Assembly: GCF_024586455.1 (NCBI RefSeq)
Contig: NC_065919.1
Location: 11,634,368-11,698,367 of the forward strand
Source: Bactrocera neohumeralis
Lineage: Eukaryota; Arthropoda; Insecta; Diptera; Tephritidae
Direction of reading: 5' to 3'
DNA length: 64,000 nucleotides
The notes under the pieces were generated by a model, which made no database searches, was not told the origin of the DNA, and saw only the letters and a program-made list of their open reading frames with translations. Of this stretch, positions 22,851-35,679 are shown piece after piece. How positions within the stretch are numbered: the stretch's first letter is position 1; every line of letters starts with the position of its first letter. Made by a program: the position numbers and the translations under genes.

Positions 22851-24555
22851 ATTATAACACCACATCTCATAGTTCACATTTCTTTTTAATTAAATGTATT
22901 AAATACTAATAAAATATTAATATTATTATGCAATGGAGCACATGCAACACATAAATCCCTTCACTTTCTTAGCTGGATTACTAGCTATCGCTATGCTTGA
23001 CAACCAAGGCAAGCCGTTTGTCACTAGGCAGGCGCTCACCACTCGCACTGACGGCGGCTGCCACACAGCAGAGAGACACAGTGGCACAACTGGCGCTGCG
23101 AGTTTTGTTGGAGCACGCTCTCTGGAGAATAAGCAATACACAGCGTGTAGCAATGAGTTTTGCGGCCAGAGATAAGGAGGACTTGAGTTGACAATGTGCG
23201 TGCTAGCGTTGGGTTGGTCAACTACTTAATACCGCTAATTAATTAAATTAATGAATTGTTTGCTTGTGCATTTTTCTACGCATCCGCCACAGACCCTTCC
23301 ACAGAAGCCACGGAACGGATACAACAACTGTCATTTATCTTCGTAGGGGTGTGTTTAAAGATATTTTTATCTCATATATATACAATATATGTGTTTTTTT
23401 GCTTGTGAAACAGTTTTTCAGCGCACTGGCAACTTTTATATACACACAGTCCAATAAAGTGCGGTCCTAAAGGGCGCTGGCAACAGTTACAAAATTCTAG
23501 CAGATTCTTTTTTTGGCTTTTCTTATCCCTAGCGCACCTTTTCGTGACTCTTTTTGCGCTTTAGACCACTGTCGAGCACGAGCAATGCACGGTAAATGGT
23601 GGGCGTGGCAGTAACGGTGTCAAATTAGCTACTCAGCTGTCCATTTACCAGCGGACAGAACAACAAAGCAAAAAAAAAAAAAAACAAAAATGGTTATAAA
23701 ACGGCGGAAGAAAGTGATGAGCTGTCACAGCGAGTCCAAAAACAACAACAAATGAAGCGCTGGCAATGAAAAGTATACACAGCATTTGATAGCAACAAAT
23801 TGCAAATGGCGACAAATTATGCCAGCACAGCATGACAAATTATTTTGACTGACTTGCCAGCACAAGCGGCAGGACTACACACACATACACATACCAGCGA
23901 GGAAAGCGACAACAGGATGCCGCTGATGCTGCAGCTGTTAGTCAAGGCAAATACGCTGGCGATGGCGATGGCGATGATACTGCCAATGTAAACGCGTTAA
24001 TGGTATTTCAAGCCGCAGGAAGTTTTTGTTAGAGTCACACATCGCGCTTTGTTTTTGTACAAACAGGCGATACAATGCTGCCGCCACTGCTGACACCATT
24101 GTCATGTTGTTATATGCCACAAACTGTGCGGTTATGTTGTCATCATCCACTATTTTATGCACAAAAACAACAAAAAAGAACAAAGTGTGTTTGTGTTGAC
24201 TTTTATGGCTGAGACCATGGTGTGCGGTGCATGGCGACAGCGCATTAATTTCATAAGAGAAATTAATTTCGTTACATAAGCGCACACATACACACACACG
24301 CACGCTTACTGCGTGCATTTAAAATTAAAATTTGTTTTACTACTATTTGCCTTGTTTTCGCAATTTCAATCATTTAAGATGTGAGCGAAAATTAATTTCC
24401 GGTTTGCAGAAAGAACGGCCAGCCATTGAAATGAGCAGAGGCGCTAGAAATATTGGTGACTCGTAGACGGCACGCGTCATATGCCAAGCAACAGTTATCC
24501 TGCTGTTTTAAACTAAGAGTACGCATTCAAAAAAATCGCACAGAACAATTGATTC
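22851..24555. other. Non-coding stretch, nothing recognised
   Basis: Includes a GC-richer patch at 22930-23220 open in several frames, an A15 run near 23670 and a CA/CG-repeat patch near 24280-24305. None of the frames has a recognised domain or splice context. Confidence 0.35.
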
Positions 24556-25150
24556 GAGAAGGGATATGATATAGTGGGATCTGTACAATACGGATATTTA
24601 CTTAGACGCTAAAATATATACCAAATTTGATGAGAATATCTTGTCAAACAAAAAAATTTTCCATACGAGGACTAGATTTTGAACATTGAGTTTGTATGGC
24701 AGCTATATGCTATAGTAGTCCGATCTCAACCATTTCTTCGGATATTTGTGGCATAGCGTGAACTAAAATATATACCAAATTTGATGAGAATATCTTGTCA
24801 AACAAAAAAATTTTCCATACGAGGACTAGATTTTGAACATTGAGTTTGTATGGCAGCTATATGCTATAGTAGTCCGATCTCAACCATTTCTTCGGAGATA
24901 GTAGCATTGTCTAGCGTAATAAACTGTGCCGAATTTCGTGAAAATAGCTCGTCAAATAAAAAAGTTTTTCATACGAGGACATGATTTTGAACATTTCGTT
25001 TGTATGGCAGCTATATGCTATAGTAGTCCGATCTCAACCATTTCTTCCGAGAAAAAAGCAATGTCTAGCACAATAATCTGTGCCAAATTTCTTAAAAATA
25101 TCTTATCAAATAAAAAAGTTTTCTATACAACGGCTTGATTTCGAGTAATA
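24556..25150 (+). repeat. 155-bp dispersed array 4, recently homogenised
   Basis: Four units. Two neighbours (about 24612-24750 and 24768-24905) are practically identical over about 130 bases (CCAAATTTGATGAGAATATC, TTCCATACGAGGACTAG, GAACATTGAGTTTGTATGG), which points to recent unit duplication or gene conversion. Head and tail modules are missing or strongly degenerate. Confidence 0.85.
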
Positions 25151-26028
25151 AAAATGAATTACATAAATAAAGTGTTAATATTAGACATTTGCCAATAAGT
25201 TAAAATGAAATAAAATAAGTAATCTTGCTTTAGCTGCTATCAAGCCATTATCTATTTGTCACTAATTGTTTGTCAGTGTGTACCAAGGCTTATGCAACTG
25301 TATGTTGGAATATGCGCAAGCACTTAAGTTCACTCAACTGCATTGCGGTGCGTTGCATTGGCTTTTATGCGCAACCATAAATCCATTTGGTTTTGTTATT
25401 ATTTATCCTGTTACTTTTAATTACCCACATAAATTTCAAAATCAAATTCGGAAGATAACACCCACAAACCAATTATTTACTGCAAAATGTATTTACATTT
25501 ACATATTTATTAACACAATTTATTGTGTTGCCACAACAACAGCTGCAGCTGATGTGACAGTGTACAGTAAGTGTGTATGTGCACTTGTGTGTTTTTGTGT
25601 GAAACGAAAGTGTCACAACTGCAGCAACAATTTATGTACTCGGTAACAATCATTGCTATTGTTATTTCCGTTGTGTGTCGCTTTTGTTGCTATTGTTGCG
25701 CCAACAAAAATGCTAGAGCGATAAATATGTTGTTGGTGCTTTTATCATACATTTTCATTTTGCGTTCAAGTATTTTTATGCGTAAACTTCTTAAATGCCG
25801 CCACCAATTGGTGAATACAAAGAAATATTCACAAATATTTTTGCACTGTTGCAGACATTTTCTATAATTTTATTTCATGCTAATACTTTTTCTAATCTAC
25901 TTTTATTGTTATTGTTGTTGGAGCTGCCGATCCTAACTTTAGCATGACTGCACATTTAATTGTAAATGCATGTATGTATGTATGTATGTGTGCGTGCTGC
26001 CTTCGTTATAATTGAAGACATTCACTTA
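25151..26028. other. Non-coding stretch, nothing recognised
   Basis: AT-rich sequence with a (TATG)n run at about 25972-25990. Overlapping frames at 25266-25867 have no recognised features. Confidence 0.35.
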
Positions 26029-26249
26029 GGTTACTTATACGCCATGGCGCACAGCCACGGTATAATTAATTTTAAGAAAGGATGTTATATAAATAACTAA
26101 AATAATTAATTTTGTTGCACAATTATTCATTCTGTGCCTTAGTTTCGATTAGAAAATTATATATTTGAGCAAATTTTCCATCCATAAGCTTTCAATTTCA
26201 ATTATAACCACACAACTTCATTTAGGTGCGGCATGGCGTATAAGTAACC
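26029..26249. mobile_element. Putative 221-bp MITE with 24-bp inverted ends
   Basis: Left end GGTTACTTATACGCCATGGC (26029 onward) continues as GCAC. The right end, reversed, is identical over 24 bases except for one G/C change in GCCATGGC. The interior of about 173 bases is AT-rich and non-coding. No second copy is in this window, so it is recognised only by its termini. The target duplication is unclear. A fixed hairpin-forming locus is the alternative. Confidence 0.7.
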
Positions 26250-26677
26250 AAGCTGGTAAGTACCTGAATATCATTTTTGACTTTTTGTTTAACTAAATAA
26301 TGAAAATTTAATAGTTTAAAATTTCTAAAACATATTTATCAAAAATATCATCTACTATATGCCACAAGTTTTTAAATATAGAAGACGTTGTGCTTCAAAT
26401 AGAAACTATTTTTTTTACATAGCAGTTTGTTCTAACAATAACTAAGTCAAGTTGCGTTAGGATAAGAGTGGTTATAAATATAAAGACACTTTATCTAAAT
26501 TAAGTTTTTCTGTTTTTCACACAATGGACAAAGGTGCAGTTTGTTAGTGCAAATATTGGCTTAATTTGGAAACTAATTACTCATTCCGTCACTTTCTTGC
26601 GCGTTGAAAACAACACTCGCAACCCGACAGGTCAGCAAAAACAATTTGCGAACGATATTTATAATAAACAAGCACAC
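26250..26677. other. Non-coding stretch
   Basis: AT-rich sequence between the MITE and array 5. Nothing recognised. Confidence 0.35.
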
Positions 26678-27310
26678 GTTAACTTCGGTTGCATCGAAGC
26701 TATAATACCCTTTATATATAAAAAAAAAATCCATACAACACTCAATATTGATCGTTGAGTTTGTATGGCAGCTATATGTTATAGTGGTCCGATCTGAATA
26801 ATTTCTTTGGAGATTACAGCATTGCTTTGGATACTAATATCCGCCAAATTTCTTGAGAATATCTCCTCAAATAAAAAAATTTTCCATACAAGCACTTAAT
26901 TTTGGTCGTTCAGTTTGTATGACAGCTATATGCTATAGGGGTCCGATCTGAATAATTTCTTTGGAGATTATAGCATTGCCTTGGACAATAATATACGCCA
27001 AATTTTCTGAAAATATCTCCTCAAATAAAAAAGTTTTTCATATAAGCACTTAATTTTGGTCGTTCAGTTTGTATGGCAGCTATATGCTATAGTTATCCGA
27101 TTTCGACGATACCGACAAATGAGCAGCTTCTTTTATATAAAAGAACGTGTGCAAAGTTTCAGATGAATAACTCAAAAACTGAGCGACTAGTTCATGCATA
27201 TGCAGACATCCAGAGTGGGACCTGGCTAAATCGACTCAGCTCGTCACATTGATTATATCTATGTACTTATATTATAAGATCTCCGGCGTTTCTTGCTGGT
27301 TGTTACAAAC
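26678..27310 (+). repeat. 155-bp dispersed array 5, with intact head and tail
   Basis: The best-preserved architecture. The head hairpin CTTCGGTTGCATCGAAG lies at 26683-26699, followed by TATAATACCCT. Three units with TTTGTATGGCAGCTATATG and GGTCCGATCTGAATAATTTC come next. The tail is CTGGCTAAATCGACTCAGC, GATCTCCGGCGTTTCTTGC, GGTTGTTACAAACTGCGTGA. Confidence 0.9.
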
Positions 27311-28235
27311 TGCGTGACAAACCCGTTCTGAGCATGCATATGTTGCAAGTACACATACACATACATGCAAATAAAGCATACCGAAATGATCTCAGACAGA
27401 TTTCCAGACAAACAAATTAAGAGCACACTGTCTGTTACTAGAATGATGATATTGTATACATTTTCAATTTTCATAAATTCAGAAACAAATTAAATGAACA
27501 CTGCAAGCGAGTTGGCTAGCTGCTGCATGAAATAGAACGTGTTGCACAAACTGCAAAATGCAACATAGTCAGGAAATACATGTGTGTACTGAAGATGGAG
27601 CGCATATGCAAATGTGGTCACTCTGCCCCAACATAACGCTATACTCGACAAACATATATATACATATATGTTTATATTTATAGCAAAATACAATTGAATG
27701 TGCAGCAATGGGAAGCAAAACTTATTTGGGGCAAACGCGCAACACTTCGAGAGTTTCATATATTTTGGAGTAGTGGCGCATTGAATGTGAGAAACTCGTT
27801 AAACAAGTAGACTGCTGTTTGGAAATGAAACTGAGTAGTGTAATCTACACTTTTTAGTAAACATTGAAGAGCTACAAGTAGGCGAATGAATACTCGTTGC
27901 AGTTTGTTTACACATGGCAAAGTAATATGCGAAATTCAGTTAGGGTGCGGTGCGGGCTGATAAGGCTGAGAAAAGGCACATATGCAATTATTAGAGGGAT
28001 GTAGCAGCAGGCTGTTAGTGTTGGCATTCAATTTAATTAATAGATTCGGCTTTTAGAGAAAGGCACAACATTAGTAAGCAAGTTAAAGTTTTTTTTGAAA
28101 ATTCAGTAGTTTGACTTTATCATGAGTTTGCAGTCAAAAAGTGTGGGTTGGTTAGTTAGCTGAAGATTAGAAATACATCCGGAGCTGTAGAGAAAAGCAA
28201 AATAAATGTATTTTATGCTAGTGACTTTTCTGCTT
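27311..28235. other. Non-coding stretch, nothing recognised
   Basis: No gene or element recognised. Frames on the minus strand at 27259-27759 have no features of note. Confidence 0.35.
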
Positions 28236-28275
28236 TCGGCTATAACCACCTAAGCGGTGTCTGCAGCAGTAAATA
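28236..28275 (+). mobile_element. RTE LINE 3' tail only
   Basis: GGCTATAACCACCTAAGCGG then TGTCTGCAGCAGTAAATAAG. This matches the last roughly 40 bases of the RTE-type LINE seen at 56.75 and 59.46 kb, with no body upstream. Extreme 5' truncation. Confidence 0.6.
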
Positions 28276-28789
28276 AGAACATTTCTCTTTTATTTTTGCG
28301 CTGATTGTTACATTTTTCAACATTCAATCATAAATCTTACAACTTATATAAAAATATTGATGTATGTATAAGCAAATAAGAGGATTTTTGCATGGTTTAG
28401 TTATTTGATATGTAAATGTAAATAAATTTGTATTATAATAAACTTCTTGTGAAACCTTTGCAATCAGTTGCATGTTGCATTATAGCAACTACAAAAGGCT
28501 TATTACTTCTAAAGATGAAATCGTTGTGTTGGCAAACGCTCGTAACTATGCATGAATGAATGCGGTAAAAGCTTTCAATAAGCTCTCAATTCATTTCTGT
28601 GGAAAACTAGAAAAGCTGATTTAACGTAAAAATAGATAGTCTGCAGGTGATGAAGCGTATAAAATAATTGAAATGTGTATTGGTATTTGTTATATAAGTG
28701 GAGCATTTAAACCACATTTATTTACAAACAAAAGGCTCTTAATTGAGCTGAGTAGACAAAATTAAGTATTTAGAAATATCAGAAAAAAA
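28276..28789. other. Non-coding stretch
   Basis: AT-rich, nothing recognised. Confidence 0.35.
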
Positions 28790-30740
28790 TATAGAATTTA
28801 ATGTAAAGCAATGTAAATGTATGTATATATAAAAGATACGCAATAAAAAAATATTAAAAGTAGATATTTAATAATAAAAAAATTTTAATGTAAATATTTA
28901 CTAAAAAAATATTTAATAAATATTTAACAAAAGCATTAAAGATAAATAAAAATAACAAAAACAAAACATTAAAAATAAATATAAAAAATATAAAAAATAT
29001 TAAAATTTTAAAAATAAGTTTTTTAATAAATAATAAAACGAAAAAATAAACAAAAAAAATAATTTTTAATTGGAATAAATAATTTTGTAAAAAAAAATAT
29101 AAAAAACAATTTAAAAAATATTTAATCAACAAAACATAAACGGTAAATATTTTTAATAAAAATATATAAAAATCAAAATTTAATTAAAATATTAAAAAAA
29201 AATATTTAATAAAAAAACATTTAACACTAAGTTTTTAATAGTATAATTTTATAAAAAAAAAATTTAAGTAAATATTAAAACGAAAATCTAAAAGTAAATA
29301 AATAATTTTGTAAAAAAAAAATATAAAAAACAATTTAAACTAAATATTTAATCAACAAAATATTAACGGTAAATATGTAATTTAAAAACATTTTACAAGT
29401 AAACAGTTAATAAAAATATATTAAAAATCAAAATTTAATTAAAATAATCTAAAAAAAATATTTAATAAAAAAACATTTAACACTAAGTTTTTAATAGTAT
29501 AATTTTATAAAAAAAAATTTAAGTAAATATTAAAACGAAAATCTAAAAGTAAATAAATAATTTTGTAAAAAAAAATATAAAAAACAATTTAAACTAAATA
29601 TTTAATCAACAAAATATTAACGGTAAATATGTAATTTAAAAACATTTTACAAGTAAACAGTTAATAAAAATATATTAAAAATCAAAATTTAATTAAAATA
29701 ATCTAAAAAAAATATTTAATAAAAAAACATTTAACACTAAGTTTTTAATAGTATAATTTTATAAAAAAAAAAATTTAAGTAAATATTAAAAAGAAAATCT
29801 AAAAGTAAATAAATAATTTTGTAAAAAAAAATATATAAAAAACAATTTAAACTAAATATTTAATCAACAAAATATTAACGGTAAATATGTAATTTAAAAA
29901 CATTTTACAAGTAAACAGTTAATAAAAATATATTAAAAAATCAAAATTTAATTAAAATAATCTAAAAAAAAATATTTAATAAAACAAACATTTAACACTA
30001 AGTTTTTAATAGTTATAAAAAAAATTCAAACTAAATAGTGAATAATAAAATATTAGAAGAAAATAAATTTAAAAAATTTATAAGTAATTATTTAATAATA
30101 CAAAAATTTAAAGTACTTATTTAATAATAAAATACTTTAAATGTAAATATTTATTATTTAAGTAAATTAAAAGTAAATATTTAATAATAAAACAAATTTA
30201 TAAATAAATTTTTAATCATAAAAAAATAAAAGCAAATATTTTATAATAAAAATTAAAAGTAAATATATCATAATAAAAAAATTAAAAGCAAATATTTAAT
30301 GAAAAAAAGTAAAAGTGAATATTTGAAAATTAAAAAAAAAATAAGAGTAAAAATTTAATCATAAAAAAATTTAGAACTGAATATTCAATAATCAAAAAAA
30401 AATTTAAAAGTGAATATTTAATCATAAAAAAATATTAAATTAAATAATTAATAATCAAAAATAAAAATTAAAAGTAAATATTTAAAAATCAAAAAAAAAT
30501 TGAAATTGAATATTTAATGATTAAAGTAATTTAAAGGTAAATATTTAAATTAAAAAAATTAAAAAAAAATTAAAAATAAATATTTAATAATAATCAAAAA
30601 AAAATAAAAGTGAATATTTAATAATAAAAAAAATTAAAAGTAAATGTTTAATACAAAAAAAAATTTAAGCAAATATTTTTTTAATACAAAAATTTAAAAA
30701 TTAAATTTAAAAAAAATTTAAAAGTCATAATTTGATTAAA
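28790..30740. repeat. AT-rich satellite with ~255-bp period
   Basis: Nearly pure A/T. The word TAACACTAAGTTTTTAATAG recurs at 29222, 29478, 29732 and 29993, giving periods of 256, 254 and 261. The array of about 3.6 copies spans roughly 29085-30010. On either side are shorter degenerate motifs (AAAAGTAAATATTTAATAAT-like, about 30-40 bp) to 30740. Copies are very similar, so expansion is recent. Frames here are not coding. Confidence 0.9.
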
Positions 30741-31599
30741 AAATATGTATACATATTATTATTATATCAGTTCAATAATTATAATACAATTTGCAGCAAT
30801 TTTAACCAAAATTGTGTCAAATACGAAAACAACACAGAACAATACCGAGTTTCCTTACACACTCCCTTACAGCAAATGTGCCGCTTACATATATGCATTT
30901 TCAGAGTAACTTTTTATCCGTTTTATTGTTTTATACTCCAACGAAATCACTACAAATTGCGATATTTAATATGTGGGTCATCATATTTGCGGCGATATTT
31001 TGTTGCTATTCATATTACTTTCTGTTGACGCTGACAATGAGCGTTGCAGTCGTCAACATGTCACATTGCAACGCAATACAACAACAAATGTAAAACAAAA
31101 TGAACGATAGAAAAGAATGATATACTATACATATACTACATATATATTTAGTACATATGTATTATATAGTTATGTATAATACTTGCTTGTACATATATGT
31201 ATGTATGTATATGCGCGCATATTTGCGGTCAGTGTGTTTATTGCAGAAAAAAAGTGCGAAAACAAAAGTTGCAGCTTCTGACGTTGATGTGAGTGATTAA
31301 ATAAGATTGCTATGGCAGTGATGGCGATGTTTTTTTTTGCCCTGTTCCGTTACATAAATGCTGACCATCACAATTATGAACGATAATTGTCGTGATTGCT
31401 CACTTCAACACTTTAAAACAACCACAAATGTGTGGGTGGGTATAAAGCGTGGAATGTTATGCAAAGAGACTATGCGCCAAAGTGTTAGGGGACCAGGGCA
31501 AAAGGCTATATTTACGTTCCTCAAATTCCAGAGTTGGCATGACAAGACATTTTCACGAAATTTGACCTATATTAAAATTGCCTACAAGCAAAGCTACAA
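30741..31599. other. Non-coding stretch, nothing recognised
   Basis: Includes TATG/ATAC-rich patches at 31120-31215. Overlapping plus-strand frames at 30732-31093 look like chance. Confidence 0.35.
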
Positions 31600-32190
31600 T
31601 TTCTGAAAAAAATTTTCGGATCGCATCGGTATAGCATATAGCTGCCATACAAACTAAACAATGCAAAGCAAGTCTTTATATGGTGAAATATTTTATTTAA
31701 CAAGACATCTGCACGAAACTTTGCATAAGCTATTGTGAGAAAAAAATATACAATCTACGAAGAAATTACTCAAATCGGATCACTGTAGCATATAGCTGCC
31801 ATACAAACTGAACGATTCAAATCAAGTACTTGTATGGAAAACTTTTTTATTTGTTGAGATATCTTCACAAAATTTGGCATATCTAATTGTATATAGCAAC
31901 GCTACAATTTCTGTAAATAATTTTCGGATCGCATCACTATAGCATATAGCTGCCATACAAACTGAACGATTCAAATCAAGTCCTTGTATGGTGAAATTTT
32001 TTATTTGACAAAGTATCTTCATGAAATTTTTCATATATTATTGTCCAAGCCAGTGCTACAATCGCCGAACAAATGGTGCTGATCGGACTACTATAACATA
32101 CGGCTGCCATACAAACTTATCGCTCAAAAAGAACTTTTTTTTACACTTTTATGCTTTAAAAAGTGCAGCAAGTTAACGTTTTTTCTTCTG
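31600..32190 (-). repeat. 155-bp dispersed array 6, inverted
   Basis: Same family in reverse orientation: CATATAGCTGCCATACAAAC occurs at about 31635, 31792, 31946 and 32104, again 155-157 bases apart. The head module, at the right in this orientation, is degenerate (AAAGTGCAGCAAGTTAAC near 32158). Confidence 0.85.
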
Positions 32191-33034
32191 CTTACTTATC
32201 TAATATGTTTCAAAACCTTAACCGTTTCTCAATCATCACAAGGCTTTCGCAGCCTCCCCAACATATTCCCCAACGTTCACCGCTGCTGATCTGACAACTA
32301 TAACGCAAATGATTCCGATTGTGATAATCACTTGCCACATTGCCCGCAGCATAACAACTGATTACAAATTTATGCCATGTCCCATAAATATTTGTTACAC
32401 ATAATCATCCTCTAAACATACGTAAATGCATATGCATAAGTGTCCTGTGATGTACTGCATTGTTGCCACAGCAATTGTATAGTCATTTGTTACCCAAATA
32501 TCCATGTAGGTACATATGTATTTGTAGGTCTATGGAGGGCGATATTTGCATTTATGATCACAGCAACTCATAGGAATATCTTAATTTTTATTATTTATGA
32601 GATGTCACTGTGGTTTAACCTTCTCGGGTTTTGTGCGGAGGGCGGGCGCCAGCAGAAAGGCAACAGTGGAGCACAAGTATTAACACTAACACACAAACAA
32701 CATCAACTAATTAGGGCAAATAATTGCATATGACAAATGTTTAGAATACGCTGGGGAGGAGAATAATGATTGTAGTTACATACATGTACATATGTACATA
32801 CATACTTGTGCGAATATGTAATGCAAACAGCTTGTCAGAGACGCTTGTTAAATTAAATATTTGATAGCTGGGTGAATATTGAATAAGCACTTGTGTGTAA
32901 GAGCAAACAAGGAAGTGTATATTACTGTTGACTCTATTAAGCGAAATGGAGTGGGAAATAATATGACCGTGGAAAATTAATTTAATGTGCGAAATAGACA
33001 ATTTAGTTGCGGAATTCGGCGACATATTTGATGA
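32191..33034. other. Non-coding stretch, nothing recognised
   Basis: Contains ACATGTACATATGTACATAC-like runs at 32778. No gene or element was seen. Confidence 0.35.
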
Positions 33035-33365
33035 AAGTCAGTGAAAACGAAGGCAAAAATCCATGAATTGGGCTTCGGTTAGCTTCCGCACCCAACGTAT
33101 TATTCAGATCTGACCCCCAGCGACTATTTCCTGTTCTCAGATCTCAAAAGAACGCTCGCTGGGAAAAAATTTCGTCGAATTAAGAGGTGATCGCCGTAGA
33201 TCTCAAAAGAACGCTCTGAGCAGAAATTTCCGTCGAATGAAGAGGTGATCACCGAAACTTAGGCGTATTTCGAAGCAAAGGACAAATCGTACTGCAAAAA
33301 TGGTTTCGAAAAGTTGGAGGGTCGCTATATCTGTGTATCACCCTTGAAGGTAACTATGTTGAGGA
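33035..33365 (+). mobile_element. Mariner relic, C-terminal part, with internal duplication
   Basis: Reads IHELGFG, then FLFSDLKRTLAGKKF, FEAKDKSYCKNGFEKLEG and LEGNYVE in changing frames: the last third of the same mariner subfamily as at 19.1 kb. A segment of about 60 bases starting GATCTCAAAAGAACGCTC is repeated in tandem (about 33140-33193 and 33200-33253). Confidence 0.85.
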
Positions 33366-34477
33366 CATTTTTTCTTACTTTACATATATCATTATCCAAA
33401 TATGTTGCGATTAATGCTATTATACGGCCGCCAGTATTGCACTAAAACATTAAAGCAATTAGCTTCATGACCGCAGCGAAATTTTTCACAAGACCTACGA
33501 GTTAGGAGTAGGAAAACAAAAGGCAATTTCACGCCGATGACAGCAGACAAGACAGACAGACAAAAAGTAAAACCGCAGTTCCACAAGTTGACAACGACAA
33601 GACGCCTAGTGACCACAAATGTATGTATACCACACGAAGAAGCCGCCTTCATATGTACATATGCAACGAGTAAGCGCCTTTTGGGTTTTGTGGTCTCGGC
33701 TTGTCTCGCAACTACAGCTATTACGACCGCAACGGAAACGACAAACGACCTGTCTTTGTACGCGTCACGCACACATACAAATATATAGCAGCGCATATAA
33801 GCGAAAACAAAAACAATAGCAACAACAAATGCAACGAAAATGAACACACTCTATCTAGATTTGTCAAAGTGTCCTTTTCGCGGGCGTTTAACCGCAAATT
33901 CGGCGACTGCTATTTTCAAGCGCCAGCAGCTGTTGCCAACCAGCCAACAGCCAACTGTTCGGTGACTAGCGACTACTCCTGACATTGGCGCTGTTGAAAT
34001 TTTGTCTTAAGGCAAATCTAGTGAGAACTGTCAACGCCACACGCAACCCGGCCGCAGCTAGTGAAACGGGTCCGTGGTTGTCCGTGGCTGTGCGTGTGTT
34101 TGTGCAGCAGATGTGCGGTTTTAGCTGTTGCTGACTGCCAGTCTGGCAATCTGGCTATCTAACAGTCAAATAGGCAATTTCAGACCGTGTCGTCGCATAA
34201 ATTAGCGCCACTTTAATCTGATTCAAATTCGGTTTTGTTGAATTTTATGCCTCAAGAAAGCAGAAAAATGGCTGGCAAAGGGTTAAGTTCACAGATAAGC
34301 GCTTAAAGTAATGTTTAATTTTAGATTGGCAAATAAATGAAGAAGAAATTTTTTGAAGAAAGCCATTAAAGTAGGTATAATAGCAAATAAAATTGGTGTT
34401 CCGAATTCTCGGTACCGGATTCTCGGCGCCGTATTACGCTCAGTTGATTATATGAACATTGACCTATTTTTTTTACT
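33366..34477. other. Non-coding stretch with a GC-richer patch
   Basis: Sequence 33470-34210 is richer in GC than its surroundings and open in three plus frames and one minus frame at once, with ACA/CAA codon bias. No motif or splice model could be defended. It could be an exon, 5' leader or regulatory block of an unseen gene. Confidence 0.3.
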
Positions 34478-35500
34478 AGGTTAGGTTAGGTTAGGCCGTA
34501 AGGTTGAACCAACATCGATGATTCTCTTTCGGGTAGATATTCGTTCATTGTGTTACCCATAAACTCCTAAAGGTGGATCACTAGATCCACAGTTTCCGAC
34601 TATTCCACAGTGACCGGACACACCTACAAGTATAATAATATGGAAAAAGCGTGAAGCCATTGCTTGTGATGTCATGCACTCCTTGACTAATTTTGACTGC
34701 ATAGCCAGCGAGCTTGAAGCCAGCATAGTCGCCGGACTGTCGGCCGAGCACCTCTCTGATGGTAGCTACACATCGGAGTAATTCATATACTACTCGTACT
34801 ACCTTGATGGCTTCGCTCTTCCGCTAGAAAGACCCGTCTGTCAGTCTGATACCAAAGGTGATGAAGAGCTCGCGACAGAACACTCCGTCCGTTACCCACG
34901 GCAACCGGAAGGGACCCGGATTTTTATCCGCCCAAGGACTTCCAACTTGGCCGGATTTTGCCGCTACAACAACAACAACAACGCCACCTACTTTCTCTCT
35001 TAACTTCGATCTATTTGTGTAAAAGCTCACTGCACACTTTCTATAAAGACTGCGCCCCGTCCACAAATCCCTCATAAGTGTGTCAGCTGTGAAGAAACAG
35101 CCAGTAGAAAGTTCTGCGATGCGGTAATCTAGACTGTTAGGAATGCAATCGAAACAGTGACGAATTTCTGTGTGTCACTGCTTCGGACCCCTCATATACC
35201 CAGCTTTCTTGAGTCTAATAGCAGCCTTCGCCGCCAAGCATCTGCCAGTGAGATTTCGATTAGAGCCGCTCCCTGTGAATAGGCTCCAGCTGCTTAGATA
35301 GTGGTTTTTCCGAGCCCCCTTCACGAGGCAACCACCCCATGGAGCCACCACTTTTAGCGGGAGACCCCACCTCTTTCCGATTGCTCCTCTACATCAGTAT
35401 AATTGCAAATGATGCATTCCTCACTCCCTCCTCTATGTTTGGCTTCCACCGGAGCAAACTGTTGAGAATAAGACCAAAGTACTGAACCCTATCCACCAGT
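34478..35500 (-). mobile_element. LINE relic (R1/LOA-like), RNase H region, antisense
   Basis: On the minus strand AAIRLKKAGYMRG (about 35235-35195) leads to RDLWTGRSLYRKCAVSFYTN and RSKLREKVGG (about 35070-34985), the start of the RNase H domain (normally FYTDGSKL, so the catalytic Asp is replaced by Asn). The domain resumes at VFCRELFITFGIRL (about 34890) after a short repeat inserted within it. Its 3' side ends in the GGCCTAACCTAACCTAACCT tail near 34478-34497. Confidence 0.75.
34895..34990 (-). repeat. Short GTT-led interspersed repeat, copy C
   Basis: On the minus strand (GTT)5 then GTAGCGGCAAAATCCGGCC, AGTTGGAAGTCCTTGGGCGG, ATAAAAATCCGGGTCCCTTC. It interrupts the RNase H frame of the antisense LINE between KVGG and VFCRE. 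The distal part seen in the other copies is missing. Confidence 0.75.
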
Positions 35501-35679
35501 TGAAGAATAGAGTATTTGCATCTTGTAGTAAGCTCAGGTACAATCACAAACGGGTTTCAGCAATTCTTCTTTTACCAAAAGAGCTACGTCGTTTGCGTAG
35601 GCAACCATCAGACAGACGCATTCCTCAAGTTCCTTCTAAAAAGACCATTCACCACTTGGATCTGGAGCCAAGGGAATCG

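Noticed and set aside
22933..23175. 80-codon frame with a short hydrophobic N-terminal segment
   Set aside because: The leader is weak, three overlapping frames are open, and no family resemblance was found.
33392..33847. 151-codon hydrophobic minus-strand frame
   Set aside because: Hydrophobicity results from reverse reading of ACA/CAA-rich sequence; three plus frames are open in the same place.
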